Of a DNA stretch of 64,000 bases, positions 33,039-42,849 are shown piece by piece; within the stretch, counting starts at the first letter, position 1, and every line of letters starts with the position of its first letter. Location of the stretch: positions 159,943 to 223,942 of the forward strand of contig CALWOA010000001.1 in the NCBI GenBank assembly GCA_944382965.1. The letters run 5' to 3'. The notes beneath the pieces were generated by a model, which saw nothing but the letters and a program-made list of their open reading frames with translations, had not been told where the DNA came from and ran no database searches. Source of the DNA: an uncultured Oscillospiraceae bacterium (lineage in GTDB: Bacteria > Bacillota > Clostridia > Oscillospirales > Oscillospiraceae). The position numbers and the translations under genes were made by a program.

Positions 33039-34073
33039 ATGAGTAAGATTATTTGTGATGTTTGCGGAACCAGTTATCCGGATACTGCGGAACAGTGCCC
33101 GATTTGTGGATGTTCCCGGGATTCTGCGGCAGATTTGCTGGAAGATGAACTGCTGATGGATGACTTCGATTCGCCCAAAGCCAAAGGCGGCCGTGCCCCA
33201 TCCAGAAAGAAAAAAGAAATTTTTGATTTCGATGAGGTCAACAGTGCCCCACGGCGGGAGCCGGAGGATGATTCCCTGTTTGATGAGGAAGAGGAAGAAA
33301 CCTATCAGTCCAATACCTTTGTGGTGATTTTGCTGACGGTTTTGATTGCGGCTTTGCTTCTAGCGGCGGGTTTCCTGTTCTTCCGCTATTTCCTGCCGAA
33401 TATGAATCAGCAGGAGCCGGAGGCAACCACACTGCCCCAGTTTATGCAGACTACGGCTGCTACCGACAGTACAGCCATCCCCTGTGAAAATCTGGTTATG
33501 ACCAGCGAGCGGGAAGCAGTGCTGAATGAAGTCGGTGCCCGGTTCCTCCTGCATGTAATTCCCAAGCCTGGCGATACTACGGATGCGCTGGTATTTACCT
33601 CAGCCGATGAAAGCATTGCTACCGTTACCGATGATGGTCGGATTGAAGCGGTGGCAGAGGGCGAGACCGTGGTGACCATTACCTGTGGTGAGCAGAAAAT
33701 TGAAGTCCCTGTGAAGGTCTCTTTTGAAGAGCCGACGGAGGCACCCACAACCGCAGCAACGGAGGCACCGGATGCGGAGGAAACCACTCCGGCAACCACA
33801 GCCGAAACAGTAGCGCAGGGCCAAGGTGATTCTGGGCAGAAGGATGTTACCTTGAAGCTCAAGAGAACTGACATCATGTTGGGCGTCTACTATGAATTCC
33901 AGCTGCTGCTGGACTGCGATTTGGAGCAGAATGAAGTGGAGTGGTCTTCGGAACATCCGCATATTGCAACGGTGGATGAAGAGGGCTGGGTCAAGGCAAT
34001 CAAGGCCGGCACTACTTCCATTACTGCCAAATACGGCGACCAGGAAGTCAGCTGCATTGTCCGCTGCGGTTAA
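33039..34073 (+). CDS. Zinc-ribbon membrane protein with Big-2 (Ig-like) ectodomain
   Basis: A 344-residue protein starting MSKIICDVCGTSYPDTAEQC after GGAGGGATCCTG. Residues 6-30 form a four-cysteine zinc ribbon (CDVCG...CPICG). An acidic linker follows, then one membrane helix near residues 93-117 (VVILLTVLIAALLLAAGFLF). Outside lie two Big-2-type domains with the ESIATVTDDGRIEAVAEG and HPHIATVDEEGWVKAIKAG repeats, joined by a Thr/Ala-rich linker. Big-2 domains are common in surface adhesins. The arrangement (cytoplasmic zinc ribbon, one helix, extracellular domain) is the same as in the PrsA-like protein at 2968-4494. Confidence 0.82.
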   Translation: MSKIICDVCGTSYPDTAEQCPICGCSRDSAADLLEDELLMDDFDSPKAKGGRAPSRKKKEIFDFDEVNSAPRREPEDDSLFDEEEEETYQSNTFVVILLTVLIAALLLAAGFLFFRYFLPNMNQQEPEATTLPQFMQTTAATDSTAIPCENLVMTSEREAVLNEVGARFLLHVIPKPGDTTDALVFTSADESIATVTDDGRIEAVAEGETVVTITCGEQKIEVPVKVSFEEPTEAPTTAATEAPDAEETTPATTAETVAQGQGDSGQKDVTLKLKRTDIMLGVYYEFQLLLDCDLEQNEVEWSSEHPHIATVDEEGWVKAIKAGTTSITAKYGDQEVSCIVRCG

Positions 34074-34096
34074 TCCAGAGTAAACCAGAAAAATAT

Positions 34097-34133
34097 TGCG
34101 GCTGCTTCCGTGTCGGAGCAGCCGCACTTTTTT
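34097..34133 (+). terminator. Terminator of the Big-2 gene
   Basis: A 12-13 bp stem (34097-34110 with 34114-34126) is followed by TTTTTT. Confidence 0.85.
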
Positions 34134-34335
34134 ATTCGTTACCGGTAATGGCATTCCTGCGGAACAGGAAGGAAATGCACCACAGGCCGGACAGGGCTAC
34201 AACCGTGTAGACCAGACGGCTGAACAGGGAGCCTGCGCCGCCAAAGAGCCAGGCAACCAGATCAAATTGGAAAATTCCCACCAGTCCCCAGTTGACACAA
34301 CCGACGATAGACAGGATCAGTGCGATGGTATCCAT
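34132..34335 (-). CDS. DUF378 family small membrane protein (YuzA-like)
   Basis: A 67-residue protein with two membrane helices, starting MDTIALILSIVGCVNWGLVG after GGAGGTTAAAACT. The CVNWGLVGIFQFDLVA block is the DUF378 signature. Function unknown. It is a single gene converging on the Big-2 gene. Confidence 0.9.
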   Translation of the reverse strand: MDTIALILSIVGCVNWGLVGIFQFDLVAWLFGGAGSLFSRLVYTVVALSGLWCISFLFRRNAITGNE

Positions 34336-34408
34336 AGTTTTAACCTCCATTTCAACTTCCGGATGCCATTAGGATGCACAGGTTTTTCAATTTTATCAGG
34401 GATGATGA

Positions 34409-34437
34409 TTGCAAAAAATGTTTTTTCAGGATATAAT
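34409..34437 (+). promoter_or_regulatory. Promoter of ispE
   Basis: TTGCAA and TATAAT with a 17-base spacer, 32 bases before the ATG. Confidence 0.75.
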
Positions 34438-34469
34438 ACAGAAAATGTGCGCAAAGGACGGTACGATCT

Positions 34470-35327
34470 ATGACAACACTTTATGAAGGCGCGTTTGCAA
34501 AGCTGAATCTGACGCTGGATGTGCTGGGCAAACGGGAAGACGGTTACCATGATCTGCAAAGCGTGATGCAGACCATCTCTATTCGCGACGATGTGGAAAT
34601 TGACATCGGCACGGGAAAGCCCTGGAAGCTGCTGTGCTCCGTGGAAGGTATTCCTACGGATGAGACCAATCTGGCATGGAAGGCCGCAAAGGTATACTGC
34701 CAGGCCATGAACGTAGATCCGGACGGCATCGAGATCCGGATTGTCAAGCGGATTCCCTCCGGCGCGGGGATGGGCGGCGGAAGCGCCGATGCCGCAGCAG
34801 TGCTGCGGGCGCTGAACCGTCACTACGGCGAGCCGCTGTCCATTCTGGCATTGGCAGAGCTGGGCGCTCAGGTGGGAAGCGATGTTCCATTTTGCACCCT
34901 CTGCGGAACTGCCATGGTAGAAGGAAGAGGAGAGCGGCTGCGCAAGCTGCCGGATATGCCGGACTGCGTGTTTGTGATCTGCAAGCCGGATTTCTCCGTA
35001 TCTACACCGGAGCTGTATCAGAAAATTGACCAGGTTGCCATAGCCCGCCGGCCGGACAACCGGGCCATGGAGAGCGCCCTGCTGGCAGGTGACCTGGGAG
35101 CCGTTGCGGAAAATCTTTGCAATGTATTCGACCCGGTGGTTACATCCGATCACCTGGAACTGAATTATATCAAATCCATCTGCAACAGTTACGGCGCGCT
35201 GAACCAGCAGATGACCGGCTCCGGTTCCGCTGTGTTTGCCATTATGCCAAGCTTTGAATATGCGGCAGTGGTGTGCAATATGCTCAAGGAGAATTATCCC
35301 CAGATTTTTATTGCCAAACCGGTATAA
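34470..35327 (+). CDS. ispE: 4-diphosphocytidyl-2-C-methyl-D-erythritol kinase
   Basis: A 285-residue GHMP-family kinase of the MEP pathway for isoprenoid precursors. AFAKLNLTLDVLGKREDGYHDL is the substrate-binding N-terminus with the catalytic Lys (family knowledge). The ATP loop IPSGAGMGGGSADAAA is near residue 92, and the C-terminal MTGSGSAVFAI near 248. The length is normal. It is followed by a terminator whose T run touches the spoIIR start codon. Confidence 0.96.
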   Translation: MTTLYEGAFAKLNLTLDVLGKREDGYHDLQSVMQTISIRDDVEIDIGTGKPWKLLCSVEGIPTDETNLAWKAAKVYCQAMNVDPDGIEIRIVKRIPSGAGMGGGSADAAAVLRALNRHYGEPLSILALAELGAQVGSDVPFCTLCGTAMVEGRGERLRKLPDMPDCVFVICKPDFSVSTPELYQKIDQVAIARRPDNRAMESALLAGDLGAVAENLCNVFDPVVTSDHLELNYIKSICNSYGALNQQMTGSGSAVFAIMPSFEYAAVVCNMLKENYPQIFIAKPV

Positions 35328-35339
35328 TTTTTGCGAATG

Positions 35340-35380
35340 CCGTCCATACTGGAAGTATTTCCGTATGGACGGTGTTTTTT
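35340..35380 (+). terminator. Terminator of ispE abutting the spoIIR start
   Basis: A 10-bp perfect stem (35340-35349 with 35363-35372) is followed by TGTTTTTT, and the ATG of spoIIR begins at the next base. Confidence 0.8.
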
Positions 35381-35992
35381 ATGGTAAAACTGGTAAAACG
35401 AGTCATGATCTGCTTTGCGGTGGCGGCTTTGGTTTGGGCAGGCACTTTGATTGCCGACCGCCAGCAGCTGCACGAGGAACTGATCCGGCTGCATGTGGTT
35501 GCCAATTCCGACAGTGAGGCGGATCAGGCTGTAAAACTGCAAGTTCGGGATGCCGTGATCAAAAGTTTGCAAGCAGAACTGGAAAATGTAGCCGACGTGG
35601 AGCAGGCAAAAGCATACATCCGGGAAAACCTTCCCAAAATCCAGCAAATCGCAAATCAAACCCTGGAGGCCGCAGGATTTGACACGCAGGCGATGGTCAG
35701 CCTGTGCCAAGAGGCTTTTGACACCCGGGATTATGATACCTTTTCCCTGCCTGCGGGAGTGTATGAATCTCTGCGCATTGTCATTGGAGAAGGCCAGGGA
35801 CATAATTGGTGGTGTGTGGTATTCCCGTCGCTGTGTCTGCCTGCTACTACGGAAGGATTTTCCGAAGCTGCACAAACGGCAGGCTTCCCGGACAGCCTCA
35901 ATAGCGCTCTGACCGGGGAAGAAGGGTATGAACTCCGCTTTTACTTGCTGGACGCCATGGGTCGTCTGGAAAATATCCTGTTTCAGGGGTGA
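35381..35992 (+). CDS. spoIIR: Stage II sporulation protein R
   Basis: A 203-residue secreted or anchored protein. In B. subtilis SpoIIR is made in the forespore under sigma-F and triggers SpoIIGA to process pro-sigma-E in the mother cell. Residues 8-25 are a signal/anchor helix. The family blocks are LIRLHVVANSDSEADQAVKLQVRDAV, the LPAGVYESLRIVIGEGQGHNWWCVVFPSLC region with the WWCVVFPSLC hallmark, and a C-terminal YELRFYLLD. The start was chosen so that positive residues precede the helix. Only a weak GGACGG precedes it, within the upstream hairpin. Confidence 0.92.
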   Translation: MVKLVKRVMICFAVAALVWAGTLIADRQQLHEELIRLHVVANSDSEADQAVKLQVRDAVIKSLQAELENVADVEQAKAYIRENLPKIQQIANQTLEAAGFDTQAMVSLCQEAFDTRDYDTFSLPAGVYESLRIVIGEGQGHNWWCVVFPSLCLPATTEGFSEAAQTAGFPDSLNSALTGEEGYELRFYLLDAMGRLENILFQG

Positions 35993-36009
35993 AATATCCC
36001 CTGTTTTTT
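35984..36009 (+). terminator. Terminator of spoIIR
   Basis: A 6-bp stem CAGGGG/CCCCTG (35984-35989 with 35998-36003) contains the stop codon in its loop and is followed by six T. Confidence 0.7.
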
Positions 36010-36067
36010 GGACAGATTTTGTGGTATCCTGTTAGATAAAGAAACCGAGATGGAAAAGGAGTCGCTT

Positions 36068-39000
36068 ATGCTGCACCTGCTGCTGGGCCGTGACTGGACG
36101 GCCAACCGGGATGAAATTTTACGGCGCATTGCCGCGGATGTGAAGGAGCGAAAGGGTAATCGAATTTTAATGGTACCCGAACTCATCAGCCATGAAACGG
36201 AGCGCAGACTTTGCGCGGCGGCAGGGGACACCGCCAGCCGCTATGCGGAAGTACTGTCCTTTACCCGGCTGGTTCGCCGGGTGGCGGATGCGATGGGGAG
36301 TGCCGCACTGGAATGTCTGGACGATGGGGGCCGCGTGGTGGCAATGGCCGCCGCCGCCCGGCAGCTCAGCAGCCGACTGAAAGCCTATGCCGCCGTAGAA
36401 ACCAAACCGGAATTTTTAACCGGGCTGATTGATGGCGTGGATGAATTCAAGCGCTGCTGTATTACGCCCCAAGATCTGCGAAACGCTTCCGAAGGTACCA
36501 CCGGAAGCCTTGCCCAAAAGCTGGAAGAACTGTCATTGCTGATGGAAGGCTACGACAGCCTGTGCAGCCGGGGCAAGCGGGACCCACGAGACCAGATGAC
36601 CTGGCTGCTGGAACAGCTGGAACAGGGAACTTTTGGAGAAGAACATGTATTTTACATAGACGGTTTCCCGGATTTCACTCGGCAGAATCTGGAAATTCTG
36701 GAACATTTGATTCGGGTCAGCCCCAGTGTAACGGTGAGCCTGAACTGCGACCAAATTGACTCTACTCTGCTGGCATTTGAAAAAGCAGGAGATACTGCCC
36801 AGGAACTGTATCGCTGTGCCAGCCGGGCAGGTGTGCAGGTGCAGATCGAGTATGTTCAGCCCCATACAACTCCGCTGCAGATTGTTCGGGAACGACTGTT
36901 CCAGAGCCCCATTTCCTGGGGAGCGGCTCAGGATTGTTTGCATACCTGCCGGGCAGAATCGCCTTATCAGGCATGTCTGGATGCGGCAAACCAAGTGCTA
37001 AGGTGGGTATCCCAGGGCTGCCGGTATCGGGATATTACCCTGGTTTGCACCGATATGGCGGCATACCAGCCATTGGTGGATTTGGTTTTCCATCGCTTCC
37101 ACATTCCGGTCTACCGCTCGGGAACAGAGGAAATTCTGCAAAAAAGTGTGATATCCACGGTGCTGACGGGTTTGGAAGCGGCTCTGGGCGGCTTTGACCA
37201 GCGGGCAACGCTGCGCTATCTTCGTTCTGCTTTGTCACCACTGGAACCAGATGTTTGTGATTTGGTGGAAAATTATGCCATTGTCTGGGGAATCCGAGGG
37301 AAAAAGTGGACATCGGATTGGGAATATCACCCGGATGGTTTGGGCGGAATTTGGGATGAAAAATCCTATCAGCTGCTGAACCTGCTCAATGATGCAAGAA
37401 GCGCAACCATTGACCCGCTGGAAGCGCTGCATCGGGGATTCCGGGATGCGGTGGATTTACAGGGGCAGGTGCGTGCCTTATATCAATTTCTGGAAGCAAT
37501 TCATCTGGAGCAGCGTCTTTCCCAGATGGCCCAGGAAATGGATGATGCCGGGGATAATCGCAGCGCCCAGATACTCAATCAGCTGTGGGAAATCCTGATT
37601 TCTGCCCTGGAACAGCTGTATGATGTTTTGGGTCAGACCCACTGGGAGCCGGAGCATTTTACCCGGCTGCTGCGACTGCTGCTGAGCCAGTATAGTGTAG
37701 GCACCATTCCGCCGGTTTTGGATGCGGTGCAGATGGGCCCGGTAACGGCTATGCGCTGTCACCAGCAAAAGCACTTGATCGTGCTGGGAGCGGAGGAAGG
37801 GAACCTGCCCGGCTATTCCGGTTCCCAGGGCTTGCTTACCGACCAGGAGCGTGTTACCCTGCGGCAAATGGGTGTCCCGCTGACCGGCGGCGCTATGGAG
37901 GGTATTCAGGCGGAATTTGCGGAAATTTATGGAGTATTCTGCGGCGCAACCGAAAGCATCCGAGTGTACTGCGCCGGAGAGCAGCCCTCCTTTGTATTTC
38001 GTCGCCTGTCGGAATTAGCTGGCGGGGAGCAGAGCGTGACGGATGATTTGGGCTATGGCCCGGCGGATGGCTGGGAAGCGGGAGCCTGCCTTTCTCGCTG
38101 GAATGCCCAGGATGCTGCCCAGCGGCTTGGGGTGCAGGAAGGGTATCAGGACGCTGCCCGCAGTCGGGATTTCACCCTGGGAACCGTTTCCAAAGATGGA
38201 ATTCAGGGCCTTTACGGTACCACACTAAATCTGTCCGCATCCCAGGTTGACCGACAGGCGGAGTGCCGCATGTCCTATTTCCTGAAATACGGCATGCGGG
38301 CGAAAGAGCGGAAAGAAGCCAAAATTGACCCGGCGGAGTTTGGTACTTATGTACATGCGGTGCTGGAGCATACAGCCCGATGTGTCCGGGATTTGGGAGG
38401 ATTCCACCAGGTTTCTCAGGAAGAAACCTTGGAGATTGCCCACCGGTATAGCCAGGAATACGCCAAAGAGCGATTTTCTCAGGTAGAATCGGAACGCCTG
38501 ACCTACCTGTTCCAGCGAAATATCCAGGAACTGGATATGGTGGTGCGGGAACTGTGGCAGGAATTACAGCAAGCGCAGTTTGCGCCCAAGGATTTCGAGG
38601 TGGGATTCGGCAGTCCGGAGGGCCTGCCTGCTATTGCCATTCCCAACGGCAGTATGCAGGCTCTGCTGCGGGGCTTTGTGGACCGGGTAGATACCTGGGA
38701 CACGGCTGGGTGTACTTATTACCGGGTTGTGGATTATAAGACCGGAAAAAAGGACTTTGACTATTGCGACATCTTTAATGGTGTCGGACTTCAGATGCTT
38801 CTGTACCTGTTTGCCCTTCGGGAATCCGGGGCAGAACTGCTGGGAGAGCATCCCATTCCCGCAGGCGTGCAGTATTTTCCTGCCCGGGCGCCGTATTTGT
38901 CTGTGGACGGGAAACTGGAGCCCGAGGAAGCGCAGAAAGAACGAAAACCTGCCTGGAAGCGCAAAGGCTTGCTCCTGTCCGACGAGACGGTGCTGCAGGC

Positions 39001-39328
39001 CATGGAGCCAGGGGAGTCTCCCCAGCGCATGAGCTATACCATCAAAAAAGACGGTTCCCTTTCCGGTGACCTGGCGGACCGGGAGCAGCTGAAACTGCTG
39101 AAAGCGTACGTATTTCATATTCTATCCGCCATGGTTACGGAGATTGCTTCCGGAAATGTGGAGCCGAACCCCTATACCCGAGGCACCAGCCATAATGCCT
39201 GTGCCTTTTGTCCCTATGGGAGCATCTGCCACAAAGACCAGGTGCCGGGACGGCGGAATTATCAGGCAATGTCGCCCCAGCGATTCTGGGAGGAAGTCGA
39301 GAAGGAGATGAAGCGTCATGGCAGATAA
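36068..39328 (+). CDS. addB: ATP-dependent helicase/nuclease subunit B
   Basis: A 1,086-residue subunit of AddAB, which resects double-strand breaks for recombination. ATG at 36068 follows AAAGGAGTCGCTT. The N-terminal helicase-like part has lost the Walker A motif (GRDWTANRDEI where GxxGxGKS would be), as in RexB-type subunits. The C-terminal nuclease has YYRVVDYKTGKKDFDY with the catalytic Asp/Lys near residue 905. Four cysteines for an iron-sulfur cluster are visible: one in ECRMSYFLKYG near 735 and three in CAFCPYGSIC near 1041. It overlaps addA by 11 bases. Confidence 0.94.
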   Translation: MLHLLLGRDWTANRDEILRRIAADVKERKGNRILMVPELISHETERRLCAAAGDTASRYAEVLSFTRLVRRVADAMGSAALECLDDGGRVVAMAAAARQLSSRLKAYAAVETKPEFLTGLIDGVDEFKRCCITPQDLRNASEGTTGSLAQKLEELSLLMEGYDSLCSRGKRDPRDQMTWLLEQLEQGTFGEEHVFYIDGFPDFTRQNLEILEHLIRVSPSVTVSLNCDQIDSTLLAFEKAGDTAQELYRCASRAGVQVQIEYVQPHTTPLQIVRERLFQSPISWGAAQDCLHTCRAESPYQACLDAANQVLRWVSQGCRYRDITLVCTDMAAYQPLVDLVFHRFHIPVYRSGTEEILQKSVISTVLTGLEAALGGFDQRATLRYLRSALSPLEPDVCDLVENYAIVWGIRGKKWTSDWEYHPDGLGGIWDEKSYQLLNLLNDARSATIDPLEALHRGFRDAVDLQGQVRALYQFLEAIHLEQRLSQMAQEMDDAGDNRSAQILNQLWEILISALEQLYDVLGQTHWEPEHFTRLLRLLLSQYSVGTIPPVLDAVQMGPVTAMRCHQQKHLIVLGAEEGNLPGYSGSQGLLTDQERVTLRQMGVPLTGGAMEGIQAEFAEIYGVFCGATESIRVYCAGEQPSFVFRRLSELAGGEQSVTDDLGYGPADGWEAGACLSRWNAQDAAQRLGVQEGYQDAARSRDFTLGTVSKDGIQGLYGTTLNLSASQVDRQAECRMSYFLKYGMRAKERKEAKIDPAEFGTYVHAVLEHTARCVRDLGGFHQVSQEETLEIAHRYSQEYAKERFSQVESERLTYLFQRNIQELDMVVRELWQELQQAQFAPKDFEVGFGSPEGLPAIAIPNGSMQALLRGFVDRVDTWDTAGCTYYRVVDYKTGKKDFDYCDIFNGVGLQMLLYLFALRESGAELLGEHPIPAGVQYFPARAPYLSVDGKLEPEEAQKERKPAWKRKGLLLSDETVLQAMEPGESPQRMSYTIKKDGSLSGDLADREQLKLLKAYVFHILSAMVTEIASGNVEPNPYTRGTSHNACAFCPYGSICHKDQVPGRRNYQAMSPQRFWEEVEKEMKRHGR

Positions 39329-42300
39329 ATTGACCCGGGAACAGGCCCAGGCGGTGGAAAACCGGGGTGGTCGTCTGTTGGTTTCCGCTGCTGCCGGTTC
39401 CGGAAAAACCAAGGTGCTGGTGGACCGGTTGCTGACGTATCTGACGGACCCGGATGATCCTGCCAATCTGGACGAATTTCTGATCATTACATATACCAAG
39501 GCCGCCGCATCGGAACTGCGGGGAAAAATTGCGGCCAAACTGACAGAGCGCATCGCTCAGGAACCGGAAAACCGCCACCTGCAAAAGCAGATGCAGCGGC
39601 TGTTCCTGACGAAGATTTCCACTGTCCACGGCTTTTGCAGCGATTTGCTGCGGGAGTATGCCTACCGGCTGGATGTTGCCCCGGACTTCCGGGTGGCAGA
39701 CGAAAGCGAATGCCGGGAAATTCGTTCCCAGGTTCTGGAAGACTTGCTGGACAGCGCCTATGCAAATGCAGAAAACAGGGAAGATTTCTTGGCTTTCACG
39801 GATACTCAAGGCTTGGGTCGAGATGACCGCCTGGTGCCGGAAATCATCGAAAAGGTCTACGACAGCGCCCGGTGTCATCTGAATCCCGACGGCTGGCTGG
39901 AAGCCTGTTTGAAAGCTACCGAAACCGAAGCGATCACAGGTGCTGGGGAAACGGTCTGGGGCAAGTATCTGATGGATGACCTTTTTGACTATCTGGATTG
40001 TCAGATTCGGGTGCTGGAGCGGTGCTGCCAAGACTTGGAAGCTGTGGAAGGCATGGAAAAGCCTGCCGCCAATCTGGGCCAGACCCTGGATCAGCTGAAA
40101 ACCCTTCGTGCATCCCAAACCTGGGATGCAATCGTCCGCCAGGGAAAAATTGATTATGGCCGATTGACCTTTCCCAGAAAGCAGACGGACCCGGAACTGA
40201 GCGAACGGATAAAGGCTGCCCGCAGTGCCTGCAAGGAAGGTCTGGAACGGAAGCTGCGCAGTTTCTCGGATTTGTCAGAGGGAATCCTTCAGGACCTTTC
40301 CCAATGCGCCGCAGGAGCCAGGGGGCTGGTGTCCTTGGTCCGGCAGTTTGACCGGGACTATTCGGCAGCCAAGCGCAGCCGCCGGGTACTGGATTTTGGA
40401 GATTTGGAGCATAGAACTCTGGATCTGCTGCTGGGGAAAAACCGTACCAGCCCAACCGGAGTATCTGAGGAGATTGCCAATCACTTCCGGGAAATCTTAG
40501 TGGACGAGTACCAGGACTCCAACGGTGTTCAGGATGCGATTTTTACCGTTTTGTCGGAAAAACGGCAGAATGCATTTTTGGTGGGAGACGTAAAGCAGTC
40601 TATTTATCAGTTCCGTCTGGCGGACCCGGGGATTTTCCTGGAAAAATACCGGGAATTTCTCCCTGTGGAACAGGCCCAGCCCAAACAAGGACGGAAAGTG
40701 CTGCTCAGCCACAATTTCCGCTCCGGTGCTGAGGTGATCGAAGGTGTCAATGCGGTATTCGGCGCCTGTATGCGCCCAAAAGTTGGCGGCCTGACATATG
40801 GCGAAGCGGAACAACTCCGGGAAGGAATTCCGCACATTTCTCTGGGAGAACCGGGTGTAGAACTGTACGCCTTGGAAGTCCGGGAGGATGCTTACTCGGA
40901 AGAGGCAGACTTTGTGGCCCAGAAAATCCAATCCATGCTCCGGGAGGGAACAACCATCCGTAAGAATGGGCAGCTCAGCCCGGTGATGCCGGAGGATATC
41001 GTGATTTTGCTTCGTTCTCCCGGAAGCGCCGGCGGATATTTCCAGCGTGCGCTGGAGAAATTGGGAATCCGCTGCACCTCCGGCGGCGGAACGGATCTTT
41101 TGCAGACGGAGGAAATTGCCACATTCCGGGCACTGCTGCAGACCATCCAGAATCCTCGCCAGGATATCCCTCTGATTACCGTATTGGCAAGCCCGATTTT
41201 CGGTTTTACCGCAGATGATTTGGCTCGGTTTCGGAGCCAGCAGAAAAAGGGCAGCATTTATGATGCACTGCTGCAAAGCGACGCCCCCAAGAGCCGGGAG
41301 TTTCTGAAAATCTTGGGCAAACTTCGCCAGGAGGCCCGGCACAGTACGCTGACTGCCTTGCTGGAAAGCTGCTTCTGCCTGACCCGGATGGACAGCCTTT
41401 ATGCAGCGACGCCAGGGGGAGAAGCCAAGCGGGCCAATCTTCAGACGTTTTTTCAGCTGGCGGCGGATTATGAGCAGGGAAATCTGCGGGATCTTTCTCA
41501 GTTCCTGGATTATCTGGAATCCCTGGAAGACCGTGGCCTGGTAATGCCTGGGGCCGCCAACTCCGGATGCGTTAGCATTATGAGTATCCACAAATCCAAA
41601 GGACTGGAATTTCCGTTGGTGTTCTTATGCAATTTGTCCCGGAAATTCAACCAGGAAAGCCTTCGGGCCCAGATTCTCTGTGATAAAAATCTGGGATTGG
41701 GGCTGTCGGTGGCGGATACGGAAAAGCGGATACGCTACCCGTCCATTGCCAAACGGGCCATCGCAGTAAAAATGGAAGCAGAAAGCGTGTCCGAAGAATT
41801 GCGGGTTCTGTATGTGGCCATGACCCGTGCCAAGGACCGGCTGATTATGACCTACGCGGCAAAGAGCCTGGAAAAGGACTTGCAGCAGATTGCCCTGCGC
41901 CAGGACTTTGACGGCGGCGAGCTGCTGTGCCGGGATGCCATTTGTTTGGGTGACTGGGTGCTGCTGGCTGCTATGAGCCGCCGGGAAGCCGGAGAACTTC
42001 ACAATCTGGGAGGCAGGCCCAATTACACGCAGCTGCATGATCAGTTGTGGAAAATTGCTGTCTGCCAGTCTCCGGAGCCAATGCAGGAAAACGGGGCAGC
42101 GCCCCAGCAGAGCAGAACCCTGCCGGATGGGGTGGAAGCCCGGCTGGAACAGGCACTGGCATTTCACTATCCTCATATTGCTGCTACCTTGGCACCCTCC
42201 AAACAGACAGCTACTGGCAGAAAAGGACGTCTCAAGGACGCAGAAGCGGCAGAAGATACTCAGGAACCAAAGCCTGCCCAGCGGAGTTGGCGGCGGCCGA

Positions 42301-42827
42301 CGTTTCAGAACAGAAAAACCGATGCCCGGGCTTATGGCGTTGCGATGCATGCGGCGCTGCAGTACATGGATTTTCAGACAGGCACCACGGCTGATTCAGT
42401 AGCACAGGAGATTCAGCGATTGGTACAATCCGGTGTTCTTACCCAGGAACAGGGGCAGCTGGTAAACTGTCGGCAATTGGCGGAATTCTTTGCAACGGAA
42501 ATTGGAAGAAAGCTTGCTGCCGGAGCGGACTGTCTGCGGGAATTTAAGTTTTCCATTCTGGACGACGGCCGCCATTATGGGGAAGGCCTGGAAGGGGAAC
42601 AGGTCCTGCTGCAAGGTGTGGTGGACTGCGCTTTGCTGGAGGAGAAGGGGATTACCATCGTGGACTTCAAAACTGACGCGGTGACGGAGCAAACCCTTCC
42701 CACTGCTGTGCAGCGTTACCGCTCTCAGGTGCAGACCTATGCGGAAGCTCTGAGCCGGATCTATGAACAGCCGATTATCGGTAAATATTTATATTTCTTC
42801 CACCGAGGCCAGCTGGTTTCCCTGTGA
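39318..42827 (+). CDS. addA: ATP-dependent helicase/nuclease subunit A
   Basis: A 1,169-residue UvrD-family helicase with a C-terminal nuclease. Walker A SAAAGSGKTKVLV is near residue 23, ISTVHGFCSDLLREY (motif Ic) near 98, VDEYQDSN (motif II) near 396, DVKQSIYQFRLADP (motif III) near 424, SIHKSKGLEFP (motif V) near 755 and LYVAMTRAKDRL (motif VI) near 830. The nuclease motif EKGITIVDFKTDAV is near 1110. With AddB it forms the break-processing nuclease that in Firmicutes is controlled by a Chi-like sequence. Confidence 0.96.
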   Translation: MADKLTREQAQAVENRGGRLLVSAAAGSGKTKVLVDRLLTYLTDPDDPANLDEFLIITYTKAAASELRGKIAAKLTERIAQEPENRHLQKQMQRLFLTKISTVHGFCSDLLREYAYRLDVAPDFRVADESECREIRSQVLEDLLDSAYANAENREDFLAFTDTQGLGRDDRLVPEIIEKVYDSARCHLNPDGWLEACLKATETEAITGAGETVWGKYLMDDLFDYLDCQIRVLERCCQDLEAVEGMEKPAANLGQTLDQLKTLRASQTWDAIVRQGKIDYGRLTFPRKQTDPELSERIKAARSACKEGLERKLRSFSDLSEGILQDLSQCAAGARGLVSLVRQFDRDYSAAKRSRRVLDFGDLEHRTLDLLLGKNRTSPTGVSEEIANHFREILVDEYQDSNGVQDAIFTVLSEKRQNAFLVGDVKQSIYQFRLADPGIFLEKYREFLPVEQAQPKQGRKVLLSHNFRSGAEVIEGVNAVFGACMRPKVGGLTYGEAEQLREGIPHISLGEPGVELYALEVREDAYSEEADFVAQKIQSMLREGTTIRKNGQLSPVMPEDIVILLRSPGSAGGYFQRALEKLGIRCTSGGGTDLLQTEEIATFRALLQTIQNPRQDIPLITVLASPIFGFTADDLARFRSQQKKGSIYDALLQSDAPKSREFLKILGKLRQEARHSTLTALLESCFCLTRMDSLYAATPGGEAKRANLQTFFQLAADYEQGNLRDLSQFLDYLESLEDRGLVMPGAANSGCVSIMSIHKSKGLEFPLVFLCNLSRKFNQESLRAQILCDKNLGLGLSVADTEKRIRYPSIAKRAIAVKMEAESVSEELRVLYVAMTRAKDRLIMTYAAKSLEKDLQQIALRQDFDGGELLCRDAICLGDWVLLAAMSRREAGELHNLGGRPNYTQLHDQLWKIAVCQSPEPMQENGAAPQQSRTLPDGVEARLEQALAFHYPHIAATLAPSKQTATGRKGRLKDAEAAEDTQEPKPAQRSWRRPTFQNRKTDARAYGVAMHAALQYMDFQTGTTADSVAQEIQRLVQSGVLTQEQGQLVNCRQLAEFFATEIGRKLAAGADCLREFKFSILDDGRHYGEGLEGEQVLLQGVVDCALLEEKGITIVDFKTDAVTEQTLPTAVQRYRSQVQTYAEALSRIYEQPIIGKYLYFFHRGQLVSL

Positions 42828-42849
42828 CAAGGACAAAGGCGTAAGTATG

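Noticed and set aside
35310-35380. Sigma-F promoter for spoIIR
   Set aside because: A GGAAGTATTT box resembles the -10, but no GYWTA box lies 15-16 bases upstream, so it is not called.
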